The notes under the pieces: model-generated
Told to the model about the DNA's origin: nothing
What the model saw: the letters and a program-made list of their open reading frames with translations, nothing else
The model's database searches: none
Assembly: GCF_900604335.1 (NCBI RefSeq)
Contig: NZ_UWOD01000002.1
Span: 124,001 to 188,000 of the forward strand
Origin: Intestinibacillus sp. Marseille-P6563
GTDB taxonomy: Bacteria > Bacillota > Clostridia > Oscillospirales > Butyricicoccaceae
Direction: 5' to 3'
DNA: 64,000 bases
Translations under genes and position numbers: made by a program
Part shown: positions 7,309 through 15,843 of the stretch, in pieces
Numbering within the stretch: the stretch's first letter is position 1
Layout: each line of letters starts with the position of its first letter

Positions 7309-7983
7309 ATGCTTCTCGACTTAATCATGGGCGGAAACATCCGGGATCTTGTGGTCGGCTTACTGCTCGGCATCCCGGCGGTCGTCATCTGCCTGACTTT
7401 TCACGAAGCCGCACACGGATTTACCGCCTATCTTTTGGGTGACCGTACCGCACAGGCTTCCGGCCGATTGACCCTGGACCCGCTCGCGCACATTGACCCT
7501 TGGGGCTTTGCCTGCATGATGCTGCTTGGCTTTGGCTGGGCACGCCCGGTGCCGGTCAATATTTCGCAGCTGAAAAACCGCCGTTGGGGCATGGGCCTGG
7601 TGGCTGCGGCCGGTCCGGTGTCCAATTTCCTGCTCGGCTTTGTGGCCTATATCGTTGCCTTGGTCATTAACATCAAATTCTATCCGGTGTCCGGGTTTTC
7701 CGAGATTTTGACCCTGTTCTTCTCGTATATCGGCGCGATGTCGGTTGGCCTAGGTATCTTTAATCTGCTTCCCATCCATCCGCTGGATGGTTCGCGCATT
7801 CTGGATGCCATTTTGCCCTTCCGTCTGCAAGTTCGCTATCAGAATTTTATGAACCGCTATGGTGCGATTATTCTGCTGGCTGTGATTGCGTTCCTTTGGA
7901 TCGGCGGCCTGTCCTGGCTGATCGTGAGCGCACGCCAGACCGTTTTGAACTGGGCGTTTTCGGTGGTGAACCTGTTCCTGTGA
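7309..7983 (+). CDS. Site-2 protease family (M50) membrane metalloprotease
   Basis: This 224-residue polytopic protein has the M50 zinc motif HEAAH (residues 32-36) in the first membrane segment and the second active-site motif NLLPIHPLDGS (about 147-157). Such small YwhC-type S2P proteins cleave membrane-embedded substrates; the target here is unknown. I chose the ATG at 7309 because AGGAGGA lies 6-8 nt before it; the upstream ATG at 7261 has no ribosome site and would place a hairpin in the coding region. Its stop overlaps the scpA start (TGATG), making it the first gene of a run through rluB. Confidence 0.85.
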   Translation: MLLDLIMGGNIRDLVVGLLLGIPAVVICLTFHEAAHGFTAYLLGDRTAQASGRLTLDPLAHIDPWGFACMMLLGFGWARPVPVNISQLKNRRWGMGLVAAAGPVSNFLLGFVAYIVALVINIKFYPVSGFSEILTLFFSYIGAMSVGLGIFNLLPIHPLDGSRILDAILPFRLQVRYQNFMNRYGAIILLAVIAFLWIGGLSWLIVSARQTVLNWAFSVVNLFL

Positions 7984-8714
7984 TGGAGTCCATGACCTTT
8001 CGGCTGGATCATTTTGAAGGTCCGCTCGATCTTTTGCTGCATTTGATCTCCAAAAATAAGATCAACATCTATGATATTCCCATTGCACAGATTTTGGAGC
8101 AATATATGGCGGTTCTGAACGAGGCCCGTACCATGGACATGGATATTGCGGGCGATTTTATCGCGATGGCAGCGCAGCTTGTGTATATCAAATCCAAAAT
8201 GCTGCTGCCCAAGCACGAGGACACCGACCCCGAGGACCCACGCGCCCAGCTTGTCGAAATGCTGTTGGAATATCAGCGCATCAAGCTGGCCACACCCTAT
8301 CTGCGACAGCAGGGAGAGTTTGGACGCGATATCTTCACCAAGCCGCCAGAAGCGGCCCGCTCGCTTGCCCCGCGGGAATATCGTCACACACCGCAGGACC
8401 TTGTCCGTGCGGGACGAAACCTGCTGCGCCGTGCCGAACGGCGGGTGCCGCCATCGGCCCACGCATTTTCTGGCATCGTTGGCCGGGAAACCGTGCCGGT
8501 CGGTGAAAAAATCGCGCAAATCCTCAAACAATTCCTGCGGCATTCCAAACTGCAATTTGCCCGGCTCTTCCGCAGCGTACGCAGCCGTTCGGAAGCCGTT
8601 GCTACCTTTTTAGCGGTGCTGGAACTTTCCAAGACCCGCCGTATTCGTATTGAGGGCCAGGGGGAGGACGCTGAACTGCGTCTGGTCCCGCCCGGAGAGG
8701 AGGACCTTGATTGA
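7983..8714 (+). CDS. scpA: Segregation and condensation protein A
   Basis: ScpA (kleisin) bridges SMC heads and with ScpB forms the bacterial condensin that organises and segregates chromosomes. The N-terminus FRLDHFEGPLDLLLHLI is diagnostic, followed by YDIPIAQILEQY and a C-terminal winged-helix region; 243 residues is normal. I took the ATG at 7983, which overlaps the previous stop; the ATG at 7992 (MTFRLDHF) is an alternative. The gene overlaps scpB by 4 nt. The smc gene itself is not in the window. Confidence 0.93.
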   Translation: MESMTFRLDHFEGPLDLLLHLISKNKINIYDIPIAQILEQYMAVLNEARTMDMDIAGDFIAMAAQLVYIKSKMLLPKHEDTDPEDPRAQLVEMLLEYQRIKLATPYLRQQGEFGRDIFTKPPEAARSLAPREYRHTPQDLVRAGRNLLRRAERRVPPSAHAFSGIVGRETVPVGEKIAQILKQFLRHSKLQFARLFRSVRSRSEAVATFLAVLELSKTRRIRIEGQGEDAELRLVPPGEEDLD

Positions 8715-9265
8715 ATCCCCTGGAAGCCACTCTGGAGGCGATTTTATTTGCTGCTGGTGATGCGGTGCCGATCATGCGGTTGGCCCAAGCCGCCGGTGTT
8801 CCCCCCGATGATGCCGAACAGGCTTTGGAAGCTCTGGCCGCCCAATATGACTTTGAGCAGCGCGGCATTATGCTCGTGCGCATGGAGGATAAGGCCCAGC
8901 TTTGTTCTCGCCCTTTGTATGCCGATGCGGTGCGGCGCGTGCTGGAAAGCCGCAAAGCGCCCCAGCTTTCTCCGGCTGCGCTCGAAGTGCTGACCATTGT
9001 TGCCTACCGGCAGCCGGTCACACGTGCATACATCGAACAGCTCCGCGGCGTGGATTCGGGCGGCACGGTCGCCAGTCTTACCGAAAAAGGACTGATCGCC
9101 GAAGCGGGCCGCTTGGATGTGCCCGGACGGCCGATTTTGTACCGCACGACCGACAGCTTTCTGCGTACCTTTTCTCTGGCGAGTCTGACCGAACTACCTG
9201 CTCTGCCCGAACTGACCGAAGGAGAACAACTCCAGCTTTCCCTGGAGGATGGCGAAATGGGGTGA
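8711..9265 (+). CDS. scpB: Segregation and condensation protein B
   Basis: ScpB is the tandem winged-helix partner of ScpA in the SMC condensin complex. The 184-residue protein begins NPLEATLEAILFAAGDAV and contains VLTIVAYRQPVTRAYIEQLRG, both characteristic. Translation starts at a TTG (8711) that overlaps the scpA stop; GGAGAGGAGGA lies 6 nt upstream, which decides the start. The stop is directly followed by the DUF2953 gene in the same frame. Confidence 0.93.
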   Translation: MNPLEATLEAILFAAGDAVPIMRLAQAAGVPPDDAEQALEALAAQYDFEQRGIMLVRMEDKAQLCSRPLYADAVRRVLESRKAPQLSPAALEVLTIVAYRQPVTRAYIEQLRGVDSGGTVASLTEKGLIAEAGRLDVPGRPILYRTTDSFLRTFSLASLTELPALPELTEGEQLQLSLEDGEMG

Positions 9266-9322
9266 ATCATCCTGCTTTTCCTGAAAATCGCATGTGTCGT
9301 ATGCTGTATCCTTCTGGGCCTT

Positions 9323-9922
9323 GTGGGGATTTTCCTACTGCTCACACTGCCCCGTGTCGGGGTACGTGCCCAGGGTGAAAACGGTGATGTCCAGGTCTGG
9401 TTGCGCTATGGCCGCATCCGCATTCGGGTCTATCCCCTGCCCCGCGCCTTTCAGAAAAAAAAAGAGGACAAGCCGAAAAAGCCCGCGGCGGCACAGTCTG
9501 CGCCCTCTGGCTTTGATTTTTCCAATCTGGATTTGGGCGATACGGTCTGTCTGCTGCTCGATGTGCTGGACGATCTGCGCGATATTGTGCGCATCGATAT
9601 CCTCCGGGCCGATGTGGTGATCGCTACGGGCGACGCCGCCAAGACCGGCATGCTGCTCGGGGAATGTTCGGCCCTTGTGGGTATGATTACCCCGTTTTTG
9701 GAAAATACTTTTTCTATCAAAGAATATCATATCGTCCTGGACGGCGATTTTGAGTCCGACCAGACCCGCTGGAAAGCCACCCTTGCCTTTTCCGCGCGGC
9801 CCATTCGGTTTTTCTGGGCGCTCTGGAAGCGCCGCCGGACGATCTTGCAACTTTATCACACGCTGAAACAACCTGAAAATCCCGGTTCGTTTACACAAAA
9901 AGACGGAGGCGAAACCCCATGA
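9323..9922 (+). CDS. DUF2953 domain protein (membrane-anchored, sporulation-cluster partner)
   Basis: This is a DUF2953 protein, usually found next to gerW/ytfJ in Firmicutes. It has an N-terminal membrane anchor, a Lys/Pro linker and a domain ending RPIRFFWALWKRR. The start is a problem. The first standard start in frame is the GTG at 9323, which cuts the hydrophobic helix in half. The frame is open back to the scpB stop at 9265 and encodes a good helix, but only ATC/CTG codons are available there (9266-9272), close to a GGGGTGA ribosome-site-like stretch. I give the conventional GTG but suspect a non-standard start near 9272. The stop overlaps gerW by 4 nt (ATGA). Confidence 0.7.
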   Translation: MGIFLLLTLPRVGVRAQGENGDVQVWLRYGRIRIRVYPLPRAFQKKKEDKPKKPAAAQSAPSGFDFSNLDLGDTVCLLLDVLDDLRDIVRIDILRADVVIATGDAAKTGMLLGECSALVGMITPFLENTFSIKEYHIVLDGDFESDQTRWKATLAFSARPIRFFWALWKRRRTILQLYHTLKQPENPGSFTQKDGGETP

Positions 9923-10353
9923 GTGAACATCCCATTCAAAACCTGATGGCTGAAACCATGGAAAAAATCAAGTCCATGGTCGACGTCAACACCATCATCG
10001 GCGCGCCCATTTCCACGTCCAGCGGCACGACCATCATTCCGGTTTCCAAAGTCACCTTCGGCTTTGGCGCTGGCGGTTCGGACTATCAGTCCCGCCATGC
10101 CAAAGACGGCGCTCCGCTGTGCTTCGGCGGCGGCGGCGGCGCAGGCGTGACCGTTTCCCCGGTCTGCTTTCTGGTGGTTGGAAGCGATGGCGAAGCGCGC
10201 ATCCTGCCGCTCAATGCACAGGCAGAAACCACAGCCGACCGCTTGGTCGAAATGATCCCCGGCGCGGTCAGCAAGATCTCCAGCTTTATGGAAAGCCGCG
10301 GGGCACAAAAGGCAGACGAAGCCTCGGCTCCGGAACCGTCCGAAGAAAATTAA
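9919..10353 (+). CDS. gerW: GerW family sporulation protein (YtfJ)
   Basis: GerW/YtfJ is a conserved spore protein needed for normal germination in Bacillus. The 144-residue protein shows the family core: HPIQNLMAETMEKIKSMVDV, then TIIGAPISTSSGTTIIPVSK, a FGFGAGG loop and a glycine run before GVTVSPVCFLVV. An acidic tail ends the protein. It overlaps the DUF2953 gene by 4 nt, the arrangement found in other Clostridia, and supports a spore-forming ancestry. A weak terminator follows. Confidence 0.92.
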   Translation: MSEHPIQNLMAETMEKIKSMVDVNTIIGAPISTSSGTTIIPVSKVTFGFGAGGSDYQSRHAKDGAPLCFGGGGGAGVTVSPVCFLVVGSDGEARILPLNAQAETTADRLVEMIPGAVSKISSFMESRGAQKADEASAPEPSEEN

Positions 10354-10365
10354 AGGCATATCCCC

Positions 10366-10410
10366 CGGAACCTGCTCGTACGCTGTATGAGTAGGTTCTA
10401 TTTTGTGTTT
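10366..10410 (+). terminator. Weak intrinsic terminator or attenuating hairpin
   Basis: A 10-bp stem with one G-T pair (10368-10377 with 10389-10398) is followed by TATTTTGTGTTT. It separates gerW from the carboxypeptidase gene but is probably leaky. Confidence 0.5.
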
Positions 10411-10431
10411 GACAGATAGGGGGATCTTTCC

Positions 10432-11526
10432 ATGCGGAAATGGCTGCTCGGTGTGTTGTTTGCGTTGCTTTTTACGGGCACGGCTGGCGCGGTCAGTGCG
10501 CGCAGTGCGATCGTACTGGATGCACAGACCGGTGCCGTCCTGTTTGAACAAAATGCCGACGAGATCCTTCCCATGGCTTCGACGACCAAAATCATGACCG
10601 CGCTGGTGGCGCTGGAACAGGGCGACCTGGACCGCACGTATACGGTCAAAAAGGAATATACGCTGGTAGAAGGCTCGTCGATGTACTTAAAAGAAGGCGA
10701 GGAAATCACGCTGCGCGATACGCTCTATGGCCTGATGCTGATGAGCGGCAACGATGCAGCACTGGCCATTGCCGGGGAATGCGGCGGCCTGGAATCCTTT
10801 GTGGCTGCCATGAACGACAAGGCGCTCGAGCTCGGTTTGGGCAATACCCATTTTGATAATCCCAATGGACTGGACAGCGCCAATCACCACACCACGGCGC
10901 GGGAGCTGGCACAGCTCACCGCTTATGCCATGCAAAATCCGACCTTCTGTGAAATCGTTGGCACGGCCACCTATTCTTCGAATGGCCGCACGATGGTCAA
11001 TCATAATAAACTGCTGCGTCTTTATCCGGATGCGATCGGCGTCAAAACCGGATATACCAAAAAAAGCGGCCGCTGTTTGGTATCGGCTACCGAACGCAAT
11101 GGCCGCCGCCTGATCGCGGTCACGCTCAATGATCCCGACGATTGGGACGATCACATCGTCATGTTGGATGTCGCGTTTGCGCAGTTTGAGGAATGCACCC
11201 TGCATGAAGCCGGCCAGTCGCTGGGCGAGGTGCCCTGTGCCGGTGGGGACGTGACCACCCTTCCCCTGTCGGCTTCGTCCACGGTCACCGCTTGGCTCAC
11301 ACCGGAAGAACAGGAAGCGCTCGAAACGGTCGTCTATGGCCGTCCATTCGTGTACGCTCCTGCCACGGCCGGAGCGACCTATGGCACCATCGAATACCGG
11401 TTGGGTGACCATGTGGTCGCGCAGGATACGCTGGTCTTTGCCGAGGACAGCGCCATGCTGCCCGAACGAAAGAACCGCTTGGAAAAAATCATCGATCAAA
11501 TCCGCTCCTTTTTCGGGCTGGGCTGA
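10432..11526 (+). CDS. D-alanyl-D-alanine carboxypeptidase (DacF/PBP5-type)
   Basis: This low-molecular-weight penicillin-binding protein trims the terminal D-Ala from peptidoglycan stem peptides. The 364-residue precursor has a signal peptide (about 1-22) and the three serine-peptidase motifs STTK (S50, K53), SGN (106-108) and KTG (205-207). A beta-rich PBP5 C-terminal domain follows, then a positively charged amphipathic tail (RLEKIIDQIRSFFG) suited to membrane attachment. AGGGGGA lies upstream of the ATG. Its position beside gerW fits a DacF-like role in spore cortex, but a vegetative role is equally possible. Confidence 0.93.
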   Translation: MRKWLLGVLFALLFTGTAGAVSARSAIVLDAQTGAVLFEQNADEILPMASTTKIMTALVALEQGDLDRTYTVKKEYTLVEGSSMYLKEGEEITLRDTLYGLMLMSGNDAALAIAGECGGLESFVAAMNDKALELGLGNTHFDNPNGLDSANHHTTARELAQLTAYAMQNPTFCEIVGTATYSSNGRTMVNHNKLLRLYPDAIGVKTGYTKKSGRCLVSATERNGRRLIAVTLNDPDDWDDHIVMLDVAFAQFEECTLHEAGQSLGEVPCAGGDVTTLPLSASSTVTAWLTPEEQEALETVVYGRPFVYAPATAGATYGTIEYRLGDHVVAQDTLVFAEDSAMLPERKNRLEKIIDQIRSFFGLG

Positions 11527-11562
11527 TGCCCGCCCGCCGGAGCGCTGTTGTGAGGGAATACT

Positions 11563-12270
11563 ATGAAAGAACGACTGCAAAAAATCATCGCCCAGGCCGG
11601 CTTGTGCTCGCGCCGCACGGCGGAAACCTGGATTGCCGATGGCCGGGTCACGGTCAATGGCCGCAAAGCGTCGATTGGCACCCAAGCCGACCCGGCGCGC
11701 GACCACATCTGTGTGGACGGCAAACCGCTGGGCCGCAAAGAAGAAAAGCGCTATCTGATGCTCTACAAACCGCGCGGCTATGTGACTACGCTCCACGACG
11801 AGCGCGGCCGCAAGGACGTATCCCAGTTGGTACGCAATTACGGTTGCCGTGTCTATCCGGTCGGACGGCTGGACTACGATTCCGAAGGCCTGCTGCTGCT
11901 GACCAACGACGGCGCGGTCACCCAGCGGCTGACCCACCCTTCCCACGAGGTGGACAAGACCTATCTGGTTACCGTCCGCGGCGACCTGGCCGGGGTGCCT
12001 GGCCTTTCCGAACCCATGGACATCGATGGATATACCATTCAGCCGGCGACGGTATTTATTGTCAGCCTAGGCGAGGGACAAGCCCGCCTTCGTATGACCA
12101 TCCACGAAGGCCGCAACCGGCAAATCCGCAAAATGTGCGAAAAATGCGGGCTGACCGTGCGGCGGCTCAAGCGCATTTCGGTGGGCGCTATTGAACTCGA
12201 CCGCGCGCTTGCCCCAGGCAGCTGGCGCGAACTGACCGCCAGCGAGATCGAATATCTGCGCGGCGTGTAA
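11563..12270 (+). CDS. Pseudouridine synthase, RluB/RsuA family
   Basis: The 235-residue protein has an N-terminal S4 RNA-binding domain (KERLQKIIAQAGLCSRR, about 2-50) and a RsuA/RluB catalytic domain with the Asp motif GRLDYDSEGLLLLTNDG. The later HEGRNRQIRKM segment is typical. It isomerises uridine in ribosomal RNA, most likely 23S as RluB does. It lies 36 nt after the carboxypeptidase gene and has a modest GAGGGA site before the ATG. Confidence 0.92.
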   Translation: MKERLQKIIAQAGLCSRRTAETWIADGRVTVNGRKASIGTQADPARDHICVDGKPLGRKEEKRYLMLYKPRGYVTTLHDERGRKDVSQLVRNYGCRVYPVGRLDYDSEGLLLLTNDGAVTQRLTHPSHEVDKTYLVTVRGDLAGVPGLSEPMDIDGYTIQPATVFIVSLGEGQARLRMTIHEGRNRQIRKMCEKCGLTVRRLKRISVGAIELDRALAPGSWRELTASEIEYLRGV

Positions 12271-12322
12271 AGCATCCAAAATTTTCAATCCCTTGAATTT
12301 TGCATGATTGCCCCGAAAGAAC

Positions 12323-12351
12323 TTGCATTTTTGCGGCAAGCCCGGTAGAAT
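12323..12351 (+). promoter_or_regulatory. Sigma-A promoter of the RpiR regulator gene
   Basis: TTGCAT (12323-12328) and TAGAAT (12346-12351) are separated by 17 bp; the start is about 30 nt before the gene. Confidence 0.7.
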
Positions 12352-12388
12352 AAACAATAGGAAATTCACAAAGGGAGCGTACTTGATC

Positions 12389-13252
12389 GTGAACGATCTA
12401 ATGACCAAAATACAGACCAACCTGTCCGGCTTTTCCAAGGGACAACGCCTGATCGCGCGTTATATTGCCGAACACTATGACAAGGCCGCGTTTATGACCG
12501 CCAGCCGGCTGGGTGCGACCGTGGGTGTGAGCGAATCGACTGTAGTACGGTTTGCCACCGAACTTGGCTATGACGGTTATCCCCACCTGCAAAAGGCCTT
12601 GCAGGAAATGATCCGCAACCGCCTGACGGCTGTGCAGCGCATGGAAGTCGCCGGAGACCGGATGGGCAACCGCGATGTCCTGGAAACCGTACTGGGGTCG
12701 GATGTGGAAAAAATCCGCATGACATTGGACGAATTGGACCGCGACGCTTTCCACCAATCGGCGGATGCCATTGTGCGCGCACGCAGGATCTATATTCTGG
12801 GCGTGCGTTCAGCATCGGCGCTTGCCAATTTTATGGGCTTTTATTTTACGCTTTTGTTCGAAAATGTCCGGGTTTTATACACCAACAGCGTCAGTGAAAT
12901 TTTCGAACAGATCCTGCGCATCGGGCCCGACGATGTCTTTATCGGCATCAGCTTCCCCCGCTATTCCCAGCGCACGCTGTCGGCCATGAAGTATTCCAAG
13001 GACCGCGGCGCCAAAGTTATTGCCTTGACCGATTCCCGGCTTTCGCCTTTGACCCGCTATGCCGATCATACCCTGATCGCCAAAAGCGATATGGCCAGCT
13101 TTGTCGATTCGCTGGTCGCACCGTTGTCGGTCATCAATGCGCTGATCGTCCAGGTCAGCCTGGGCCGCCAGGAGGAAGTGGAATCGACCTTCAACCAACT
13201 GGAGACCATCTGGGACGAATACCATGTGTATGAGACCGTGGAAGATGAATAA
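12389..13252 (+). CDS. MurR/RpiR family transcriptional regulator
   Basis: The 287-residue protein has an RpiR-type N-terminal helix-turn-helix (residues 1-77, with SKGQRLIARYI and GVSESTVVRFATELGYDGY) and a C-terminal SIS sugar-phosphate-binding domain (about 120-250, with YILGVRSASALANF and GISFPRYSQRTL). Such proteins sense phosphosugars and control their catabolism. No sugar operon adjoins it, so its target lies elsewhere. The start is uncertain among TTG 12383, GTG 12389 and ATG 12401; AAGGGAG at 12371-12377 fits either of the first two, and I chose GTG because the family begins 'NDLM..I'. Confidence 0.88.
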   Translation: MNDLMTKIQTNLSGFSKGQRLIARYIAEHYDKAAFMTASRLGATVGVSESTVVRFATELGYDGYPHLQKALQEMIRNRLTAVQRMEVAGDRMGNRDVLETVLGSDVEKIRMTLDELDRDAFHQSADAIVRARRIYILGVRSASALANFMGFYFTLLFENVRVLYTNSVSEIFEQILRIGPDDVFIGISFPRYSQRTLSAMKYSKDRGAKVIALTDSRLSPLTRYADHTLIAKSDMASFVDSLVAPLSVINALIVQVSLGRQEEVESTFNQLETIWDEYHVYETVEDE

Positions 13253-13261
13253 TCCACTTGC

Positions 13262-13302
13262 GGAAACGTCAGGTTCCCCTGGCGTTTCCAGTTTTATTTA
13301 AG
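13262..13302 (+). terminator. Intrinsic terminator after the RpiR gene
   Basis: A 12-bp stem with one wobble (GGAAACGTCAGG with CCTGGCGTTTCC) is followed by AGTTTTATTT. It also shows that the flavoprotein gene does not start at the upstream ATG (13258), which would be inside this hairpin. Confidence 0.8.
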
Positions 13303-13317
13303 AGAGGTTTTTATACG

Positions 13318-14556
13318 TTGTCTACTCCAACGATCGCAGTCATTGGCGGCGGCGCAGCCGGTTTGATGGCTGCCGGATTTGCGGCGCAAAACGGCGCCTC
13401 GGTCCTTTTGTTTGAAACCAATGCCAAAGTCGGCCGCAAGATCTACATCACCGGCAAGGGCCGCTGCAATGTCACAAACAACTGCGATGTTCCCCAAGTG
13501 CTGGCCAATGTGCCGGTCAACCCGCGCTTTTTGTATTCTGCGCTCGGGCAGTTTTCCCCGCGGGATGTGATGGCCTTCTTTGAAGCGCACGGCGTGCCGC
13601 TCAAGACCGAGCGCGGAAACCGTGTGTTCCCGGTCTCCGACCGCGCGGCGGATATTGTCGATGCCCTGTTTGCCTTTGTCAAAAAGCAAGGGGTGCAAAT
13701 CCTGTTTCACAGTGTCCAGCAAATCCTCACCGAAAACGGCGCGGTGCAGGGTGTGGTCGCGGATGGTAAGACCTATGCCGCCGATCGCGTGATTGTGGCA
13801 ACCGGTGGTGCGTCCTATCCCGCGACCGGGTCCACCGGGGATGGGTATCGATTCGCCCGTGCCCTGGGGCATACGGTGGTATCCCCTCGCCCGTCGCTGG
13901 TGCCGCTGACCGAAAAGGGCGATGTGTGCCAGGAAATGATGGGCCTGTCGCTCAAAAATGTACAGGTCACCGCCTATGAGAACGACAAAAAGATTTTTGA
14001 GGACTTCGGAGAAATGCTGTTCACCCATTTCGGGGTATCCGGTCCTCTGATCCTGTCGGCTTCGGCCCATATGCGGCATTTCGGAAGCCGCGAATACCGT
14101 CTGGCCATTGACCTCAAGCCCGCGCTCGACGAAAAAACGCTCGACAAGCGCCTGCTCGGGGATTTCGAAAAGCACAAGAACAGCGATTTTATCAATGCGC
14201 TGGGCGATTTGCTGCCGCGCAAGATGATTCCCGTGGTCGTGCGGCTATCCGGTATCGATCCCCATGGCAAGGTTCACTCGGTGACCCGTGCGCAGCGGCA
14301 ATCGCTGGTGCGCTTACTCAAAGCCTTCCCGGTCGCGCTTTCGGGTGCTCGTCCGATTTCCGAGGCCATCGTCACCACCGGCGGGGTATCGGTCAAAGAG
14401 GTAAACCCCAAGACCATGGAATCGAAAAAAGTTCAAGGATTATATTTTGCGGGCGAAGTGCTCGATGTGGACGCCTATACGGGCGGCTTTAACTTACAGA
14501 TTGCGTGGGCAACCGGCAGACTTGCCGGTGTGTCCGCTGCGGATGCTACAAAATAA
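13318..14556 (+). CDS. HI0933/YhiN family FAD-dependent oxidoreductase
   Basis: This 412-residue flavoprotein has an N-terminal dinucleotide-binding motif IAVIGGGAAGLMAAG, the conserved KVGRKIYITGKGRCNVTN segment, VIVATGGASYPATGSTGDGY, and the C-terminal AGEVLDVDAYTGGFNLQ FAD motif. The biochemical role of the family is not established. I chose the TTG at 13318 because it begins just before the Rossmann strand, GAGAGG lies upstream, and an earlier ATG would run through a terminator. cmk follows after 13 nt, beginning a four-gene run to the ispH-rpsA fusion. Confidence 0.9.
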   Translation: MSTPTIAVIGGGAAGLMAAGFAAQNGASVLLFETNAKVGRKIYITGKGRCNVTNNCDVPQVLANVPVNPRFLYSALGQFSPRDVMAFFEAHGVPLKTERGNRVFPVSDRAADIVDALFAFVKKQGVQILFHSVQQILTENGAVQGVVADGKTYAADRVIVATGGASYPATGSTGDGYRFARALGHTVVSPRPSLVPLTEKGDVCQEMMGLSLKNVQVTAYENDKKIFEDFGEMLFTHFGVSGPLILSASAHMRHFGSREYRLAIDLKPALDEKTLDKRLLGDFEKHKNSDFINALGDLLPRKMIPVVVRLSGIDPHGKVHSVTRAQRQSLVRLLKAFPVALSGARPISEAIVTTGGVSVKEVNPKTMESKKVQGLYFAGEVLDVDAYTGGFNLQIAWATGRLAGVSAADATK

Positions 14557-14569
14557 GGGAGAAACGGTT

Positions 14570-15244
14570 ATGAAACGAATTTCTGTTGCCATTGACGGCC
14601 CCTCGGGAGCCGGAAAAAGCACAATCGCACGTGCCGCAGCCAAAACCCTTGGGTTCTTGTATGTGGATACCGGTGCGCTTTACCGGGCCATCGGCCTTGC
14701 GGTCTGCCGCCGCGGCTATGACGCCTTTGACCGGCAGGAGGTCATTTCGGTGCTGCCGGATATTCAGGTCGAACTGCGGTATCTGCTGGATATGCAGCGT
14801 GTCTACTTAAATGGTGAGGATGTGTCCGAACTCATCCGCACCCCACAGATCGCCCAGTTTGCGTCTCGTGTTTCCTCGGTACAGGAAGTGCGCGATTTTC
14901 TGCTGGGCATCCAGCGCGACATGGCGGCCAAAAACAGCGTTGTTATGGATGGGCGTGACATTGGTACGGTCATTTTGCCGCAAGCTGATGTGAAAATCTT
15001 TTTGACCGCTTCGGCGGAAAAGCGGGCTGAACGCCGCTGCGCTGAACTGCGCGAAAAGGGCCAGGATGTGGAACTCGGCCAGGTGCTTGCCGATATGGCG
15101 CGCCGCGATTCGCTGGACGCCGGCCGAGCCGTCGCTCCCCTGCGTCAGGCGCCCGATGCGGTCCTGCTGGACACCAGCGATTTGACGCTGGAAGAAAGCA
15201 TTGACGCCGTTCTGCGCATCATTCGCAAAGCGCAGGATGTCTAG
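14570..15244 (+). CDS. cmk: Cytidylate kinase
   Basis: Cmk phosphorylates CMP and dCMP for nucleotide synthesis. The 224-residue protein begins ISVAIDGPSGAGKSTIA with the P-loop at 10-18, followed by YVDTGALYRA, VVMDGRDIGTVILP and a LID-like Arg-rich stretch (MARRDSLDAGRAVAPL), all diagnostic. AAGGGAG precedes the ATG at 14570. The cmk-plsC-ispH/rpsA order is common in Clostridia. Confidence 0.97.
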   Translation: MKRISVAIDGPSGAGKSTIARAAAKTLGFLYVDTGALYRAIGLAVCRRGYDAFDRQEVISVLPDIQVELRYLLDMQRVYLNGEDVSELIRTPQIAQFASRVSSVQEVRDFLLGIQRDMAAKNSVVMDGRDIGTVILPQADVKIFLTASAEKRAERRCAELREKGQDVELGQVLADMARRDSLDAGRAVAPLRQAPDAVLLDTSDLTLEESIDAVLRIIRKAQDV

Positions 15245-15255
15245 GAGGTTTCTAT

Positions 15256-15843
15256 ATGGCAAAGTATCATCCCTATTTTCAACATATCGCGCTGCCCTGC
15301 GTGTCGGCTGCGCTGCATCTGTATTTTGGTTATAAAGTCATCGGCCGGGAGAACATTCCGGAAGGCGGTTGTGTCATCTGTCCCAACCACTCGGATGTCA
15401 TCGATCCCCCGCTTGTTGCGGCTGCGATGGGCAACTCACACCGCATCCGCCTGATGGCGAAGAAAGAACTGTTTTCGAGCAAATTTTTCGGCGGACTCAT
15501 TACCTGGCTGGGGGCGTTCCCGGTCGACCGTGACCGCGCGGATATTACCGCCATCAAGACGGCCTTGCAGGCTGTCAAAGATGGCCGGAAACTGATCATT
15601 TTCCCGCAAGGCACACGCGACGCCAAGGAAGGCGATGCCAAGGAAGGTGCCGCGATGCTGGCCCTGAAAACTAAGGCTCCCATCGTGCCGGTCTATGTTA
15701 CCGAGCACAAGCATTTCCGTACACGAGCTCGTGTCGTATTCGGGAAACCTTTCCTCCCCGACCCCAAAACGCGCGACTATGCGGCGGTTTCCGAAGATAT
15801 TCTGCGCCGCATCTATGAACTGCGCAAGGAGATCCCCTCATGA
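15256..15843 (+). CDS. plsC: 1-acyl-sn-glycerol-3-phosphate acyltransferase
   Basis: PlsC adds the second acyl chain in phosphatidic acid synthesis at the membrane. The 195-residue protein has the NHxxxxD motif as NHSDVIDP (H45, D50), and FPQGTR (116-121) in place of the usual FPEGTR, a Glu-to-Gln change in motif III. A short 15-bp near-tandem repeat (15617-15646) encodes DAKEG twice right after it; this segment is naturally Lys/Glu-rich in relatives. AGGAGG lies before the ATG. The stop overlaps the next gene (ATGATG). Confidence 0.9.
   Translation: MAKYHPYFQHIALPCVSAALHLYFGYKVIGRENIPEGGCVICPNHSDVIDPPLVAAAMGNSHRIRLMAKKELFSSKFFGGLITWLGAFPVDRDRADITAIKTALQAVKDGRKLIIFPQGTRDAKEGDAKEGAAMLALKTKAPIVPVYVTEHKHFRTRARVVFGKPFLPDPKTRDYAAVSEDILRRIYELRKEIPS

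Noticed and set aside
15617-15646. 15-bp near-tandem repeat in plsC
   Set aside because: It encodes a Lys/Glu/Ala segment that is normal after motif III in related enzymes, so it is not good evidence of a recent duplication or phase variation.
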